Assembly (NCBI GenBank): GCA_046594445.1
Contig: JBKJSM010000094.1
Location: forward strand, 1-44,799
DNA from: Gaiellasilicea sp046594445
Lineage (GTDB): Bacteria; Actinomycetota; Thermoleophilia; Gaiellales; Gaiellaceae
Length of the DNA: 44,799 bases
Reading direction: 5' to 3'
Position 1 is the first letter of the stretch; each line of letters begins with the position of its first letter. The translations under genes and the position numbers were made by a program. Below are positions 32,263-40,042 of the stretch, in pieces. The notes beneath the pieces are model-generated. The model was not told the origin of the DNA. It did not search any database and saw only the letters and a list, made by a program, of their open reading frames with translations.

Positions 32263-32326
32263 TTAGCAGCCGTTTTTCGCGGGGCCGAAAGCTCCGGAAA
32301 TTGCAGTGTTTTCCTCGGAAGGGGGG

Positions 32327-32355
32327 TTGCCGTCGCCCCGAAGCGCGTCCATAGT
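32327..32355 (+). promoter_or_regulatory. sigma-70-like promoter for the Cys-rich small protein
   Basis: TTGCCG (32327-32332), 17-nt spacer, CATAGT (32350-32355). It would start transcription about 32362, 36 nt before the ATG at 32398. The two boxes match the primary-sigma consensus at four of six positions each. Confidence 0.4.
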
Positions 32356-32397
32356 GCCCACTGTCTGGAGGGGACGCAACACCGAACATGGGGAGAC

Positions 32398-32580
32398 ATG
32401 AGCAACCGCACTAAAGCATCCTGCAATGATTGCTACTTCCGCCGCGCGGGCCTGTGCGCGCTTCCGGGCGACGCGCCCTGCCCCACGTTCCGGCTGGCGA
32501 CGTCGGGGGTGCTCGCGCCGCCGAGGCAGCCCCGGCTCGTCCCGCGCGCGGCGCCTGCACCGACGTTTGCGGCCGCCTAG
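32398..32580 (+). CDS. 60-residue Cys-rich small protein
   Basis: ATG at 32398 follows GGGGAG at 32390-32395. Sequence begins MSNRTKASCNDCYFRRAGLC; cysteines C9, C12, C20 and C28 in CNDC, GLC and APC form a compact putative Zn or Fe-S knuckle, then a Pro/Ala tail. No family recognised. It has its own promoter-like element and a 10-nt gap to lapA. Confidence 0.6.
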   Translation: MSNRTKASCNDCYFRRAGLCALPGDAPCPTFRLATSGVLAPPRQPRLVPRAAPAPTFAAA

Positions 32581-32589
32581 ACTGACCCG

Positions 32590-32889
32590 ATGGAGTCCCC
32601 GCGCGACGAGTTCGCCCGGAGCTGGCAGCCCCGCCTCTGGGTCACGCTCGGCCTGCTGATCCTGATCGGCGCCTATCTGATCGCGTTCGTCGTCGGCAAC
32701 GACGAGCAGGCGTCAGTCGACTTCGTCTTCACGGACGCGACCACATCGCTGATCTGGGTGATCCTCCTCTCGCTGCTCGCCGGCCTCGTCGGCGGCGTGC
32801 TGCTCTCGCAGCTGCACCGGCGCCGTCAGGCGCGCAGGAGCGAGGCGAGGACGGAGACGCCCTCCTCGATCTCCGACGGCGACGCGTAG
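32590..32889 (+). CDS. LapA-domain (DUF1049) membrane protein
   Basis: 99 residues. Two transmembrane segments (about 17-36 and 55-75) with a small periplasmic loop NDEQASVDFVF and the basic cytoplasmic RRRQARRSEAR after the second helix: the LapA (formerly YciS/DUF1049) pattern. In other bacteria LapA assists LPS-transport regulators; in Gram-positives it is of unknown role. Its last 64 nt overlap the convergent aminotransferase gene on the other strand. Confidence 0.8.
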   Translation: MESPRDEFARSWQPRLWVTLGLLILIGAYLIAFVVGNDEQASVDFVFTDATTSLIWVILLSLLAGLVGGVLLSQLHRRRQARRSEARTETPSSISDGDA

Positions 32890-33893
32890 CTGAACGCCAA
32901 GCGCGCGGATCGCTGACCGTCGCCGCCCGGAAAGAAGTCCGACCCCTTGACGAATGTGACGCCGTTCGCCTCGGCGCGCGTCAGGAGCTCTCCCGCGTCG
33001 ACGGGCAGGTCGACCCAAAGGAAGTAGCCGCCCGCCGGCTCACTCCACGTCGACCCCTCTGGGAGGTGCCGCTCCAGCGCCGCCAGCATCGCGTCCCGCC
33101 GGGTGCGCAGGAGCCCCTTGACCCGCTCGAGGTTGGGCTCGAAGGCGCCGCGCGCGATCAGCTCGTGCACGGTCGCCTGGGTAAGGAAGGGCGGCGAGAT
33201 GTAGGTCGACACTGCGCGCGCCTCGATCCGGGCAGCAAGCTCTGCGGGAGCGGCGAACCAGCCGACGCGGAGGCCGGGCGCGACCGTCTTCGAGAAGGAG
33301 GAGGCGTACGTGACGAGCTCACCGCCCTCGAGCTCGTGCAGCGACGGCGGCGGCTCGCCCTCGTAGCGGACGAGCCCGTAGGGATCGTCTTCGAGCACCG
33401 GCACGCCGTACTCGGCGGCCAGCGCAACGACGCGCTCGCGACGTTCGGTCGAAAGCGTGCGCCCACTCGGGTTCTGGAACGTCGGAATCGTGTAGAGGAA
33501 GCTCGTCTCCCCTGCGCCTAGCTCGCGCTCGAGCGCGTCCGGATCGAGCCCCTCCCCGTCCATCGGCAGCGCCTGGACGTCGGCGCCGAGGCGGGCGAGG
33601 ATCTTCAGCGGACGGTCGTAGGTCGGCGCCTCGACGAGGACGCGGCCAGGACGCTCGGCAAGCAGCTCCTCGGCGTAGAAGACGAAACCCTGGAGGCCGC
33701 CATTGGTGACCACGATCCGCGCCGGGTCGACATCGTGGCGCTCGGCCAGCGACTCGCGCAACGGGGCATAACCCCCGCCGGCGCCGTAGGCGAGCACGGA
33801 GGCGTCGCCCGCGACCGCCGTCCGCGCGCAGTCGGCGAGCAGCTCGGAATCGAGGCACTCGGGGGCGGGCGCGCCTCGCGCGAACGAGATCAT
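32826..33893 (-). CDS. PLP-dependent aminotransferase (2-aminoadipate/MocR-type class I)
   Basis: 355 residues from ATG at 33893. Fold-type I aminotransferase: YGAGGGYAPLRE, N in VTNGGLQGF, NPSGRTLS, the EDDPYG loop with D170 pairing the pyridine nitrogen and the Schiff-base Lys202 in SFSKTVAPGLR, Arg in RLAFSYASP near the end. The closest family is the LysN/2-aminoadipate aminotransferase group without a DNA-binding domain. Substrate unknown. Its 3' end overlaps lapA. Confidence 0.88.
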   Translation of the reverse strand: MISFARGAPAPECLDSELLADCARTAVAGDASVLAYGAGGGYAPLRESLAERHDVDPARIVVTNGGLQGFVFYAEELLAERPGRVLVEAPTYDRPLKILARLGADVQALPMDGEGLDPDALERELGAGETSFLYTIPTFQNPSGRTLSTERRERVVALAAEYGVPVLEDDPYGLVRYEGEPPPSLHELEGGELVTYASSFSKTVAPGLRVGWFAAPAELAARIEARAVSTYISPPFLTQATVHELIARGAFEPNLERVKGLLRTRRDAMLAALERHLPEGSTWSEPAGGYFLWVDLPVDAGELLTRAEANGVTFVKGSDFFPGGDGQRSARLAFSYASPSEIEEGVSVLASLLRA

Positions 33894-33985
33894 GCGGGCC
33901 AGCCTAGCGTCCTCATGTGCTGCTACTTTGTTCCTACGGACGACGTTGTGTCGGCCTGTGAGGTTTGTTCTTCTTCGGTGATGCC

Positions 33986-34002
33986 CCTGTGAGTCGCACA
34001 GG
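33986..34002 (+). promoter_or_regulatory. hairpin in the leader of the DEAD-box gene
   Basis: CCTGTG (33986-33991), loop AGTCG, CACAGG (33997-34002). It sits 50 nt before the GTG start of the helicase, within a leader of up to 150 nt. Leaders of this size precede many cold-induced helicase genes. Confidence 0.3.
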
Positions 34003-34051
34003 CGGTCGAGGCAGGCGGATCTCGACTGATAACGAAGGAGTCGAACCAACA

Positions 34052-35242
34052 GTGCAATCTTTTCTCGAGCTGGGTGTCTCGCCGCGCGTCGCCGACGCGC
34101 TCGCTGAGCGGGACATCCTCTCTCCCTTTCGCATTCAAGGGCTCGTCCTCCCGGACGCGCTCGCCGGCCGCGACATCCTTGCGAAGTCGCCGACCGGCTC
34201 CGGCAAGACGCTGGCGTTCGCCGTGCCGCTCGTCGAGCGGTTGGAAGCGAGCGACGGGCGCCCGTCCGGGCTCGTGCTCGTCCCGACGCGCGAGCTCGCC
34301 GCCCAGGTGACCGCCGAGATCGGCACGATCGCCCCCGCCTGCGACCTTCAGGTCGCCGCGGTGTACGGCGGCGTCTCGATCTCGACGCAGGCCAAGCTCT
34401 CGCGTGACGCACACATCCTCGTCGCCACGCCCGGCCGCCTCCAGGACCTGATCGAGCGGAAGATCGTCTCGCTCGACGGCGTCAGGATGCTGATCCTCGA
34501 CGAGGCCGACCGGATGCTCGACATGGGCTTCCAGCCGCAGGTCGACCGGATCGTGGCGCGTCTGCCGAGGCACCGCCAGACGATGTTCTTCTCCGCGACG
34601 CTCGACGGCCAGGTGGGCGAGCTCGCACGCGCGTACACCACCAATCCCTCCCGCTTCGAGGCCGAGCTGACGATCGACCAGCAGCAGGGTGAGATCCACC
34701 ACCAGTTCGTTCCTGTCACGGCCGACAACAAGGTCGAGACCCTCGCTGGGCTACTTGCCCAGGAGCGCGGTCTCGTCTTGATCTTCGTCCGCACCAAGCG
34801 CGGCGCCGACCGTCTGGTCGAGAAGCTCGCGCGCCACGACGTCAGCGCGGTCGCGATGCACGGCGATATGAACCAGGCGCAGCGCGAGCGGGCGCTGAAG
34901 CGCTTCGAGGAGGGCAAGATCCAAACGCTCGTCGCAACGGACGTCGCCGCCCGCGGCCTCGACCTCGACGACATCACGCACGTGATCAACTTCGACCCGC
35001 CGGAGGAGCACACCGCCTACGTCCACCGGATCGGCCGCACCGGCCGCGCGGGCAAGAACGGGATCGGCGTCACGCTTGTGCTCCCAGAGCAGCAGGCCGA
35101 GGTCAGCCACGTCGCGCGGATGCTCGGTCACACCGAGCAGTTCAAGAGCGAGGGAATGACCGTCGCTCCCGCGCGTCTCGTCTACGCCTCGAAGCGGCGC
35201 AACTCGAAGTGGGGCCCCTCCCGGCCCCGGCGCAAGATCTAG
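34052..35242 (+). CDS. DEAD-box RNA helicase
   Basis: 396 residues from GTG at 34052, chosen because AAGGAG (34034-34039) precedes it and the homology starts with FLELGVSPRVADALAER. Motifs: Q-motif FRIQ, I PTGSGKT (47-53), Ia PTRELAAQ, Ib TPGR, II DEAD (150-153), III SAT, V VATDVAARGLDLDDI, VI HRIGRTGRAGK. No long C-terminal tail, only a basic end RPRRKI. It would unwind RNA duplexes in ribosome or mRNA remodelling. Confidence 0.94.
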   Translation: MQSFLELGVSPRVADALAERDILSPFRIQGLVLPDALAGRDILAKSPTGSGKTLAFAVPLVERLEASDGRPSGLVLVPTRELAAQVTAEIGTIAPACDLQVAAVYGGVSISTQAKLSRDAHILVATPGRLQDLIERKIVSLDGVRMLILDEADRMLDMGFQPQVDRIVARLPRHRQTMFFSATLDGQVGELARAYTTNPSRFEAELTIDQQQGEIHHQFVPVTADNKVETLAGLLAQERGLVLIFVRTKRGADRLVEKLARHDVSAVAMHGDMNQAQRERALKRFEEGKIQTLVATDVAARGLDLDDITHVINFDPPEEHTAYVHRIGRTGRAGKNGIGVTLVLPEQQAEVSHVARMLGHTEQFKSEGMTVAPARLVYASKRRNSKWGPSRPRRKI

Positions 35243-35261
35243 CGCCGCTAGATTCACCCGC

Positions 35262-36503
35262 GTGGACACGGCCGCGCGCTCCCGCATCGCCGATCCGTCG
35301 CTCGCCCCCGAGGGCGAGCAGCGGATCCGCTGGGTCGCGAAGCACTCGCCCGTCTTGAACCGGCTGGCGCGCGAGCGGCTCGCGGATGGGGCGCTGCGCG
35401 GCAAGCGCGTCGCCGTCGTCGTCCACCTCGAGGCCAAGACGGCCTACCTGGCGACGCTGCTCGCCGACGCGGGCGCCGAGGTGGTCGCGTCGGGCTCAAA
35501 CTCGGGTTCGACGCAGGACGCGATCTGCGCGGCGCTCGTCGCGCGCGGTATCGAGGTGCACGCAACCCACGGCGCCTCGCGCGAGCAGTTCGACGCCGAC
35601 CTGCTCGCCGTCGCCGACACGAGGCCCGAGATCGTCGTCGACGACGGCGCCGAGCTGACGGCCCGCATCGTCGAGCACCGGCCCGAGGTCGCAGCGCAGC
35701 TGGCGGGGGTGACCGAGGAGACGACGACCGGCGTCGCCCGGCTCAGGACGATGGAGGCGGCCGGGAAGCTCACGTTCCCGGCGATCGCCGCCAACGACGC
35801 GCTCTGCAAGCACCTGTTCGACAACCGCTACGGCACCGGCCAGTCCACGCTCGCGGCAATCGACCGGCTGACGAATCTGAACTTCGCCGGACGGGAGTTC
35901 TGCATCGTCGGCTACGGCTGGGTCGGCAAAGGCCTGGCCCGCGCGGCGCGCGGCTCGGGCGGTCGCGTCACCGTCGTCGAGATCGACCCGGTCGCCGCGC
36001 TCGAGGCGCACATGGACGGCAACCGGGTCGCCTCGCTCGAGCAGGCTCTCCCCGACGCGGACGTCCTGATCGCCGCGACCGGCGCGATCGACGCCGTGCC
36101 CGAGGAGGCGCTGCGCCACCTGAAGGACGGCGTCCTGATCGCGAACGGCGGCCACCACGAGCGCGAGGTCGCGATCGACGGGCTCGGCCCCGGCGAGCAG
36201 GTGCGCCCAGGCGTGACCGAGCACGACCTCAGCGACGGCCGCCGCGCGTACGTGCTCGCCGAGGGCCGCCAGACCAACGTCGCCGGTGGCGACGGTCACC
36301 CGGTCGAGATCATGGACCTGTCGTTCTCCGTGCAGGCGCTCGCCGCGCACCTGCTAGCCCGCGGCGGCCTCGAGCCGGGGCTGCACTCCTTCCCGGACGA
36401 GCTCGATCGCGAGATCGCGCGGACGAAGCTCGCGACGCTCGGCCTCTCGCTCGCCGAGCCGACGGAGAAGCAACGCGAGTTCGAAGCCCGCTGGTCGGTC
36501 TAA
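35262..36503 (+). CDS. ahcY: adenosylhomocysteinase, Thermotoga type
   Basis: 413 residues. NAD-binding GYGWVGKGLARAA, substrate region VHLEAKTAYLATLL, SEETT-like VTEETTTGV, LFDNRYGTGQST, and VAGGDGHPVEIMDLSF all match SAHH. It lacks the roughly 40-residue insertion and C-terminal dimer tail of the eukaryotic/E. coli-type enzymes and ends with EKQREFEARWSV like the T. maritima enzyme. This subgroup includes inosylhomocysteine hydrolases in some thermophiles, so the substrate could be either. Its stop overlaps the sucD stop by 4 nt. Confidence 0.9.
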   Translation: MDTAARSRIADPSLAPEGEQRIRWVAKHSPVLNRLARERLADGALRGKRVAVVVHLEAKTAYLATLLADAGAEVVASGSNSGSTQDAICAALVARGIEVHATHGASREQFDADLLAVADTRPEIVVDDGAELTARIVEHRPEVAAQLAGVTEETTTGVARLRTMEAAGKLTFPAIAANDALCKHLFDNRYGTGQSTLAAIDRLTNLNFAGREFCIVGYGWVGKGLARAARGSGGRVTVVEIDPVAALEAHMDGNRVASLEQALPDADVLIAATGAIDAVPEEALRHLKDGVLIANGGHHEREVAIDGLGPGEQVRPGVTEHDLSDGRRAYVLAEGRQTNVAGGDGHPVEIMDLSFSVQALAAHLLARGGLEPGLHSFPDELDREIARTKLATLGLSLAEPTEKQREFEARWSV

Positions 36504-37372
36504 GAGCGGGCGACTTTGGCGACGATCTCGGCCGTCTCGGTCGGCGAGGTGCCGACACGGATGCCCTTCGCCTCGAGCGCGTTCTTCTTGCCCTGCGCGG
36601 TGCCGGACGAGCCGGAGATGATCGCGCCGGCGTGGCCCATCGTCTTCCCGGGCGGGGCCGTGAAGCCCGCGATGTAGGCGACGACCGGCTTCGTCATGTG
36701 CGCCTCGATGAACGCGGCCGCCTTCTCCTCCTCGTCGCCGCCGATCTCGCCGACCATGACGACATACTCGGTCTCGGCGTCGCTCTCGAACTTCTCGAGC
36801 ACGTCGATGAACGAGGAGCCGACGATCGGGTCGCCGCCGATCCCGACGATCGTCGAGTTGCCGAGACCCATCTGTGTCAGCTCGTGGCCGATCTGGTAGG
36901 TCAAGGTGCCCGAGCGCGAGACGAGACCGATGTTGCCCGCGGTGAAGATCTCGGCGGGGATGATCCCGACGTTGGCCTTGCCGGGCGAGAGCGCGCCCGG
37001 GCAATTCGGGCCGAGCATCGTGACGCCGCGCGGCCGGATATAGGTGTAGATCCGGAGCATCTCGTGGGCGGGCAGGCCCTCGGCGATGCAGATCACCGTC
37101 TGGATGCCCGCGTCGACGGCCTCGTAGATCGCGTCCGCCGCGAACGGGGCCGGCACGAAGACCATCGTCGTGTTCGCGCCCGTCTCGGCCACCGCGTCCG
37201 CGACGGTGTGAAAGACGGGGATCCCCTCCACGTCCTGCCCGCCCTTGCCGGGCGTGACGCCGGCGACGACCTGCGTGCCGTAGCGCTTGTTGCGCAGACC
37301 GTGGAAGGAGCCCTCGGAGCCGGTCAGCCCCTGCACGACGAGCTTCGTGTCGGTGTCGACGATGATCGCCAT
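36500..37372 (-). CDS. sucD: succinyl-CoA synthetase alpha subunit
   Basis: 290 residues; ATG at 37372 overlaps the methyltransferase stop (TGATG). CoA-binding LTGSEGSFHGLRNKRYGT, GVTPGKGG, NCPGALSPGKANVGI, SRSGTLTYQ and the phosphohistidine loop GHAGAIISGSSGTA. With SucC it converts succinyl-CoA to succinate with ATP or GTP formation. It is the last gene of the sucC-methyltransferase-sucD operon. Confidence 0.96.
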   Translation of the reverse strand: MAIIVDTDTKLVVQGLTGSEGSFHGLRNKRYGTQVVAGVTPGKGGQDVEGIPVFHTVADAVAETGANTTMVFVPAPFAADAIYEAVDAGIQTVICIAEGLPAHEMLRIYTYIRPRGVTMLGPNCPGALSPGKANVGIIPAEIFTAGNIGLVSRSGTLTYQIGHELTQMGLGNSTIVGIGGDPIVGSSFIDVLEKFESDAETEYVVMVGEIGGDEEEKAAAFIEAHMTKPVVAYIAGFTAPPGKTMGHAGAIISGSSGTAQGKKNALEAKGIRVGTSPTETAEIVAKVARS

Positions 37373-38076
37373 CAGCGCTTGCTCGCCTTCAAGACCAGCT
37401 TCGTGTCCACGTACTCGACGCCGTCGATCTGCTCGGCGAGCAGCTCCTCGACGCGGCTGCGGTCCTCCTCGGGCGTGCCCGAGCGGTCGAGCCACTCCTG
37501 CAGCGGATGGCGCTTCTCGAAGCGCTCCACCTGCTCGACCTCGAGCCCGGCCGCTTCGAGGAAGGCGCGCCAGGCGGCCTCGCTGTAGGAGCGGACGTGG
37601 GTCGGGTCGCGCAGCATCTCGGCCTTCTCGACACGGTCGCTCACGTAGAGCGTGTCCTCGACGACCACGAGCCGTGAGCTGACGCGCGCCATCTCGGCGA
37701 CCGCCGCCGCGACGTCGTCGAAGTGGTGCGGCGCGATCCGCGTCACGACGAGATCGAAAGCATTGTCCGCGAACGGGAGATCCTCGGCGCGGCAGATCAC
37801 GTCCGGCCGCATCCCGGGCGCGGGGTCCGAGCTGACGACCTCGACCCCGGCCGCCCGCAGCCGCCGGGCGACGTGGCCGCCGCCGGTGGCGACGTCGAGC
37901 GCGGTCTCGCAGCCCTCGGCCCAGGTGACGATCAGGTCGAGGTCGGCGCCCTCACGCTGCTCCGGCGCACTCCGGTACGCCTCCGCCCGCTCCGACCAGA
38001 CGTCGCTGTGCCCCGCTCCGGCACCGGCAAAGCCGGCACCTCCGCTCATTGAGGCTCCGTCAAGCCTACGCCTCAT
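37372..38076 (-). CDS. class I SAM-dependent methyltransferase between sucC and sucD
   Basis: 234 residues from ATG at 38076, overlapping the sucC stop (ATGA); a downstream ATG (residue 10) is possible. Class I fold: motif I ALDVATGGGHVARRL, motif II VVSSDPAPGM, post-I AEDLPFADNAFDLVVTRIAPHHF, typical of UbiE/Methyltransf_11 enzymes. A KAEMLRDPTHVRSYSEAAW stretch follows. Substrate unknown. It lies in a place where sucC and sucD are nearly always adjacent. Confidence 0.85.
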   Translation of the reverse strand: MRRRLDGASMSGGAGFAGAGAGHSDVWSERAEAYRSAPEQREGADLDLIVTWAEGCETALDVATGGGHVARRLRAAGVEVVSSDPAPGMRPDVICRAEDLPFADNAFDLVVTRIAPHHFDDVAAAVAEMARVSSRLVVVEDTLYVSDRVEKAEMLRDPTHVRSYSEAAWRAFLEAAGLEVEQVERFEKRHPLQEWLDRSGTPEEDRSRVEELLAEQIDGVEYVDTKLVLKASKR

Positions 38077-39215
38077 CCCGCGAGCTCCACCGCTTTGCGG
38101 GCGCCGTCGAGCATCGTCGCCTCGACGTACAGGTTCGGCGGCGCGGCGTCCGCGAGCACCTTCCGCCCCTCCTCTGCATTCGTGCCGTCGAGCCGCACGA
38201 CGATCGGCTGCGCGATCGTCATCCGCTCGAGCGCCGCGAGGATGCCCCGCGCGACCTCGTCGCAGCGCGTGATCCCGCCGAAGATGTTGAAGAAGATCGA
38301 CGTCACCTGCGAGTCCTTCGTGATCACCTCGAGCGCGTCCACGACACCCTCCGCGTCGCCGCCGCCGCCGAGGTCGCAGAAGTTCGCGGGACTGCCGCCG
38401 GCGAGCGCGATCACATCGAGCGTGGACATGACGAGACCGGCGCCGTTGCCGAGGATCCCGACCTCGCCGTCGAGCTTCACGTAGGTGACGCCCTTCTCAC
38501 GGGCGAGCCGTTCGAGTGGGTCGCCGGCCTCGTCGTCGCGCATCTCCACGATCTCCGGATGCTTGTACAGCGCGTTGTCGTCGACCGTGAACTTCGAGTC
38601 GAGCGCCTTCACCTGGCCGTCGGGCGTGACGATCAGGGGGTTGATCTCGCAGAGCATCGCGTCACAGGCGACGAACGCCTCGTAGAGCTTTCCGACGATC
38701 GACGCGATCTGCTTCTGCTCGCTCGGATCCTCGACCTTGGCGCCGTAGACCAGACGCCGGGCCTGCCAGGGCTGAAAGCCTTCGAGCGGATCGACGTGCA
38801 GGCGGACGAGCGCGTCGGGGGTCTTCTCCGCAACCTCCTCGATGTCGATCCCGCCCTGCGTCGTGAACATGAAGAGCACCTTCTTCACGCCCCGGTCGAA
38901 CGTGATCGAGAGGTAGTACTCCTTCGCGATCTCCGAGGCCTCCTCGACCCAGAGCGTCCGCACGACGTGGCCGCGGATGTCGAGCCCGAGGATCGCCTCT
39001 GCCTTCGCCTCGGCGTCGGCCGGGTCGTCGGCGAGCTTGATTCCACCCGCCTTGCCGCGCCCGCCCGTCAGCACCTGCGCCTTGACGACCACCTTGCCGC
39101 CGATCTCCTCCGCGGCGGCGCGCGCCTCCGCGGCCGACTTCGCCGGACGCCCCTCGGAGACAGGGATGCCGAACTGCTTGAAGAGCTGCTTACCCTGATA
39201 CTCGTAGAGGTCCAA
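38073..39215 (-). CDS. sucC: succinyl-CoA synthetase beta subunit
   Basis: 380 residues from TTG at 39215. ATP-grasp LYEYQGKQLFKQFG start, VVKAQVLTGGRGKAGG, EINPLIVT, LDGEVGILGNGAGLVMSTLD and FFNIFGGITRCDEVA. Normal length. Partner of SucD; the methyltransferase gene is embedded between them. Confidence 0.96.
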   Translation of the reverse strand: MDLYEYQGKQLFKQFGIPVSEGRPAKSAAEARAAAEEIGGKVVVKAQVLTGGRGKAGGIKLADDPADAEAKAEAILGLDIRGHVVRTLWVEEASEIAKEYYLSITFDRGVKKVLFMFTTQGGIDIEEVAEKTPDALVRLHVDPLEGFQPWQARRLVYGAKVEDPSEQKQIASIVGKLYEAFVACDAMLCEINPLIVTPDGQVKALDSKFTVDDNALYKHPEIVEMRDDEAGDPLERLAREKGVTYVKLDGEVGILGNGAGLVMSTLDVIALAGGSPANFCDLGGGGDAEGVVDALEVITKDSQVTSIFFNIFGGITRCDEVARGILAALERMTIAQPIVVRLDGTNAEEGRKVLADAAPPNLYVEATMLDGARKAVELAG

Positions 39216-39249
39216 AGCGGCCGCGAGTCTAGCTGCGACACTTCAGCCG

Positions 39250-39804
39250 ATGCGACGGCCACTGCTCCTCGCCGCCGTCCTGCTCCTCGCGGGATGCGGC
39301 AGCGCCGAGACGACCGGCGAGGGCACCGTCGAGCTCGGCAGGCCCGCCGAGCCGCAGCGCGTCGAGCTCGAGTGGCGCGAGCGCTACCCCGACTCCGGCC
39401 CCGGGCTCCTGTTCGCAGTCGACGCGCTCCAGGTCACCGCCGAGGGCTGGTCGGTCGACATCGCGGTGACGAACTCGACCGGAACCCCCTTCGCCCTCGG
39501 CCGGCAGCCTGCCGAGCTCGCGTTCGGCTTGATGCTCTTCACGAACGGCGACGTTGCCGAGCTGGATGAGGCCGCGCGCGACGGGGGCCTGCCGACGATC
39601 AGGCGCGCGGAGGCGTTCGAGCCCGAGCCGCCCGCCTTGCTCCCGCCGAACGCGACGTGGCGCGCCAAGCTCTCCGCGTCCGGATCGCTCGCCGACGGCA
39701 GCTGGGTGCGCGTCTCGTTCGGCCCCCTCCGCGCGCAGGGCGAGCCGCCCGAGGGCATGGAGTCGATGGTCTTCTGGATCACGGACCGCTCCCACCGGCT
39801 CTAG
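39250..39804 (+). CDS. lipoprotein of unknown function
   Basis: 184 residues from ATG. Lipobox LLLAGC (about 11-16) and a Ser/Thr-rich linker, then a beta-rich domain with GWSVDIAVTNSTGTPFALG that resembles secreted DUF4352-like immunoglobulin folds. No enzyme motifs. Divergent from sucC. The acidic protein follows 55 nt downstream. Confidence 0.65.
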   Translation: MRRPLLLAAVLLLAGCGSAETTGEGTVELGRPAEPQRVELEWRERYPDSGPGLLFAVDALQVTAEGWSVDIAVTNSTGTPFALGRQPAELAFGLMLFTNGDVAELDEAARDGGLPTIRRAEAFEPEPPALLPPNATWRAKLSASGSLADGSWVRVSFGPLRAQGEPPEGMESMVFWITDRSHRL

Positions 39805-39859
39805 GGAGACGAGCGCTGTAACCTCCGCGACCAACGGTTCCCGGCCCATGGAGGATCAG

Positions 39860-40042
39860 ATGACCGACGAGACCACGACGCTGACCGACGACGAGATCCT
39901 GCCCGTGACGGGCGAGGAGCCCGCCCCCGGCACCGACGACGCGGACGGCGACGACACCGACACGACCGACGGCGATGCCGACGACTCCGACGCAGACGAC
40001 TCCGACGCGGACGACTCCGACTCGGACTCCGACGACGCCTAG
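39860..40042 (+). CDS. 60-residue Asp-rich acidic protein
   Basis: ATG at 39860 has GGAGGA at 39850-39855 (an upstream ATG at 39848 would overlap that site). Begins MTDETTTLTDDEIL and ends in repeats of DADDSD and DSDSDD. The tail is a 15-bp DNA tandem repeat, 3 copies at 39980-40024. The last 68 nt overlap, out of frame, the start of the cupin gene, where the same DNA encodes TPTRTTPT. Confidence 0.6.
   Translation: MTDETTTLTDDEILPVTGEEPAPGTDDADGDDTDTTDGDADDSDADDSDADDSDSDSDDA

Noticed and set aside
39980..40024. Possible CRISPR or satellite array
   Set aside because: Three 15-bp copies without spacers, in a coding frame; a coding tandem repeat.
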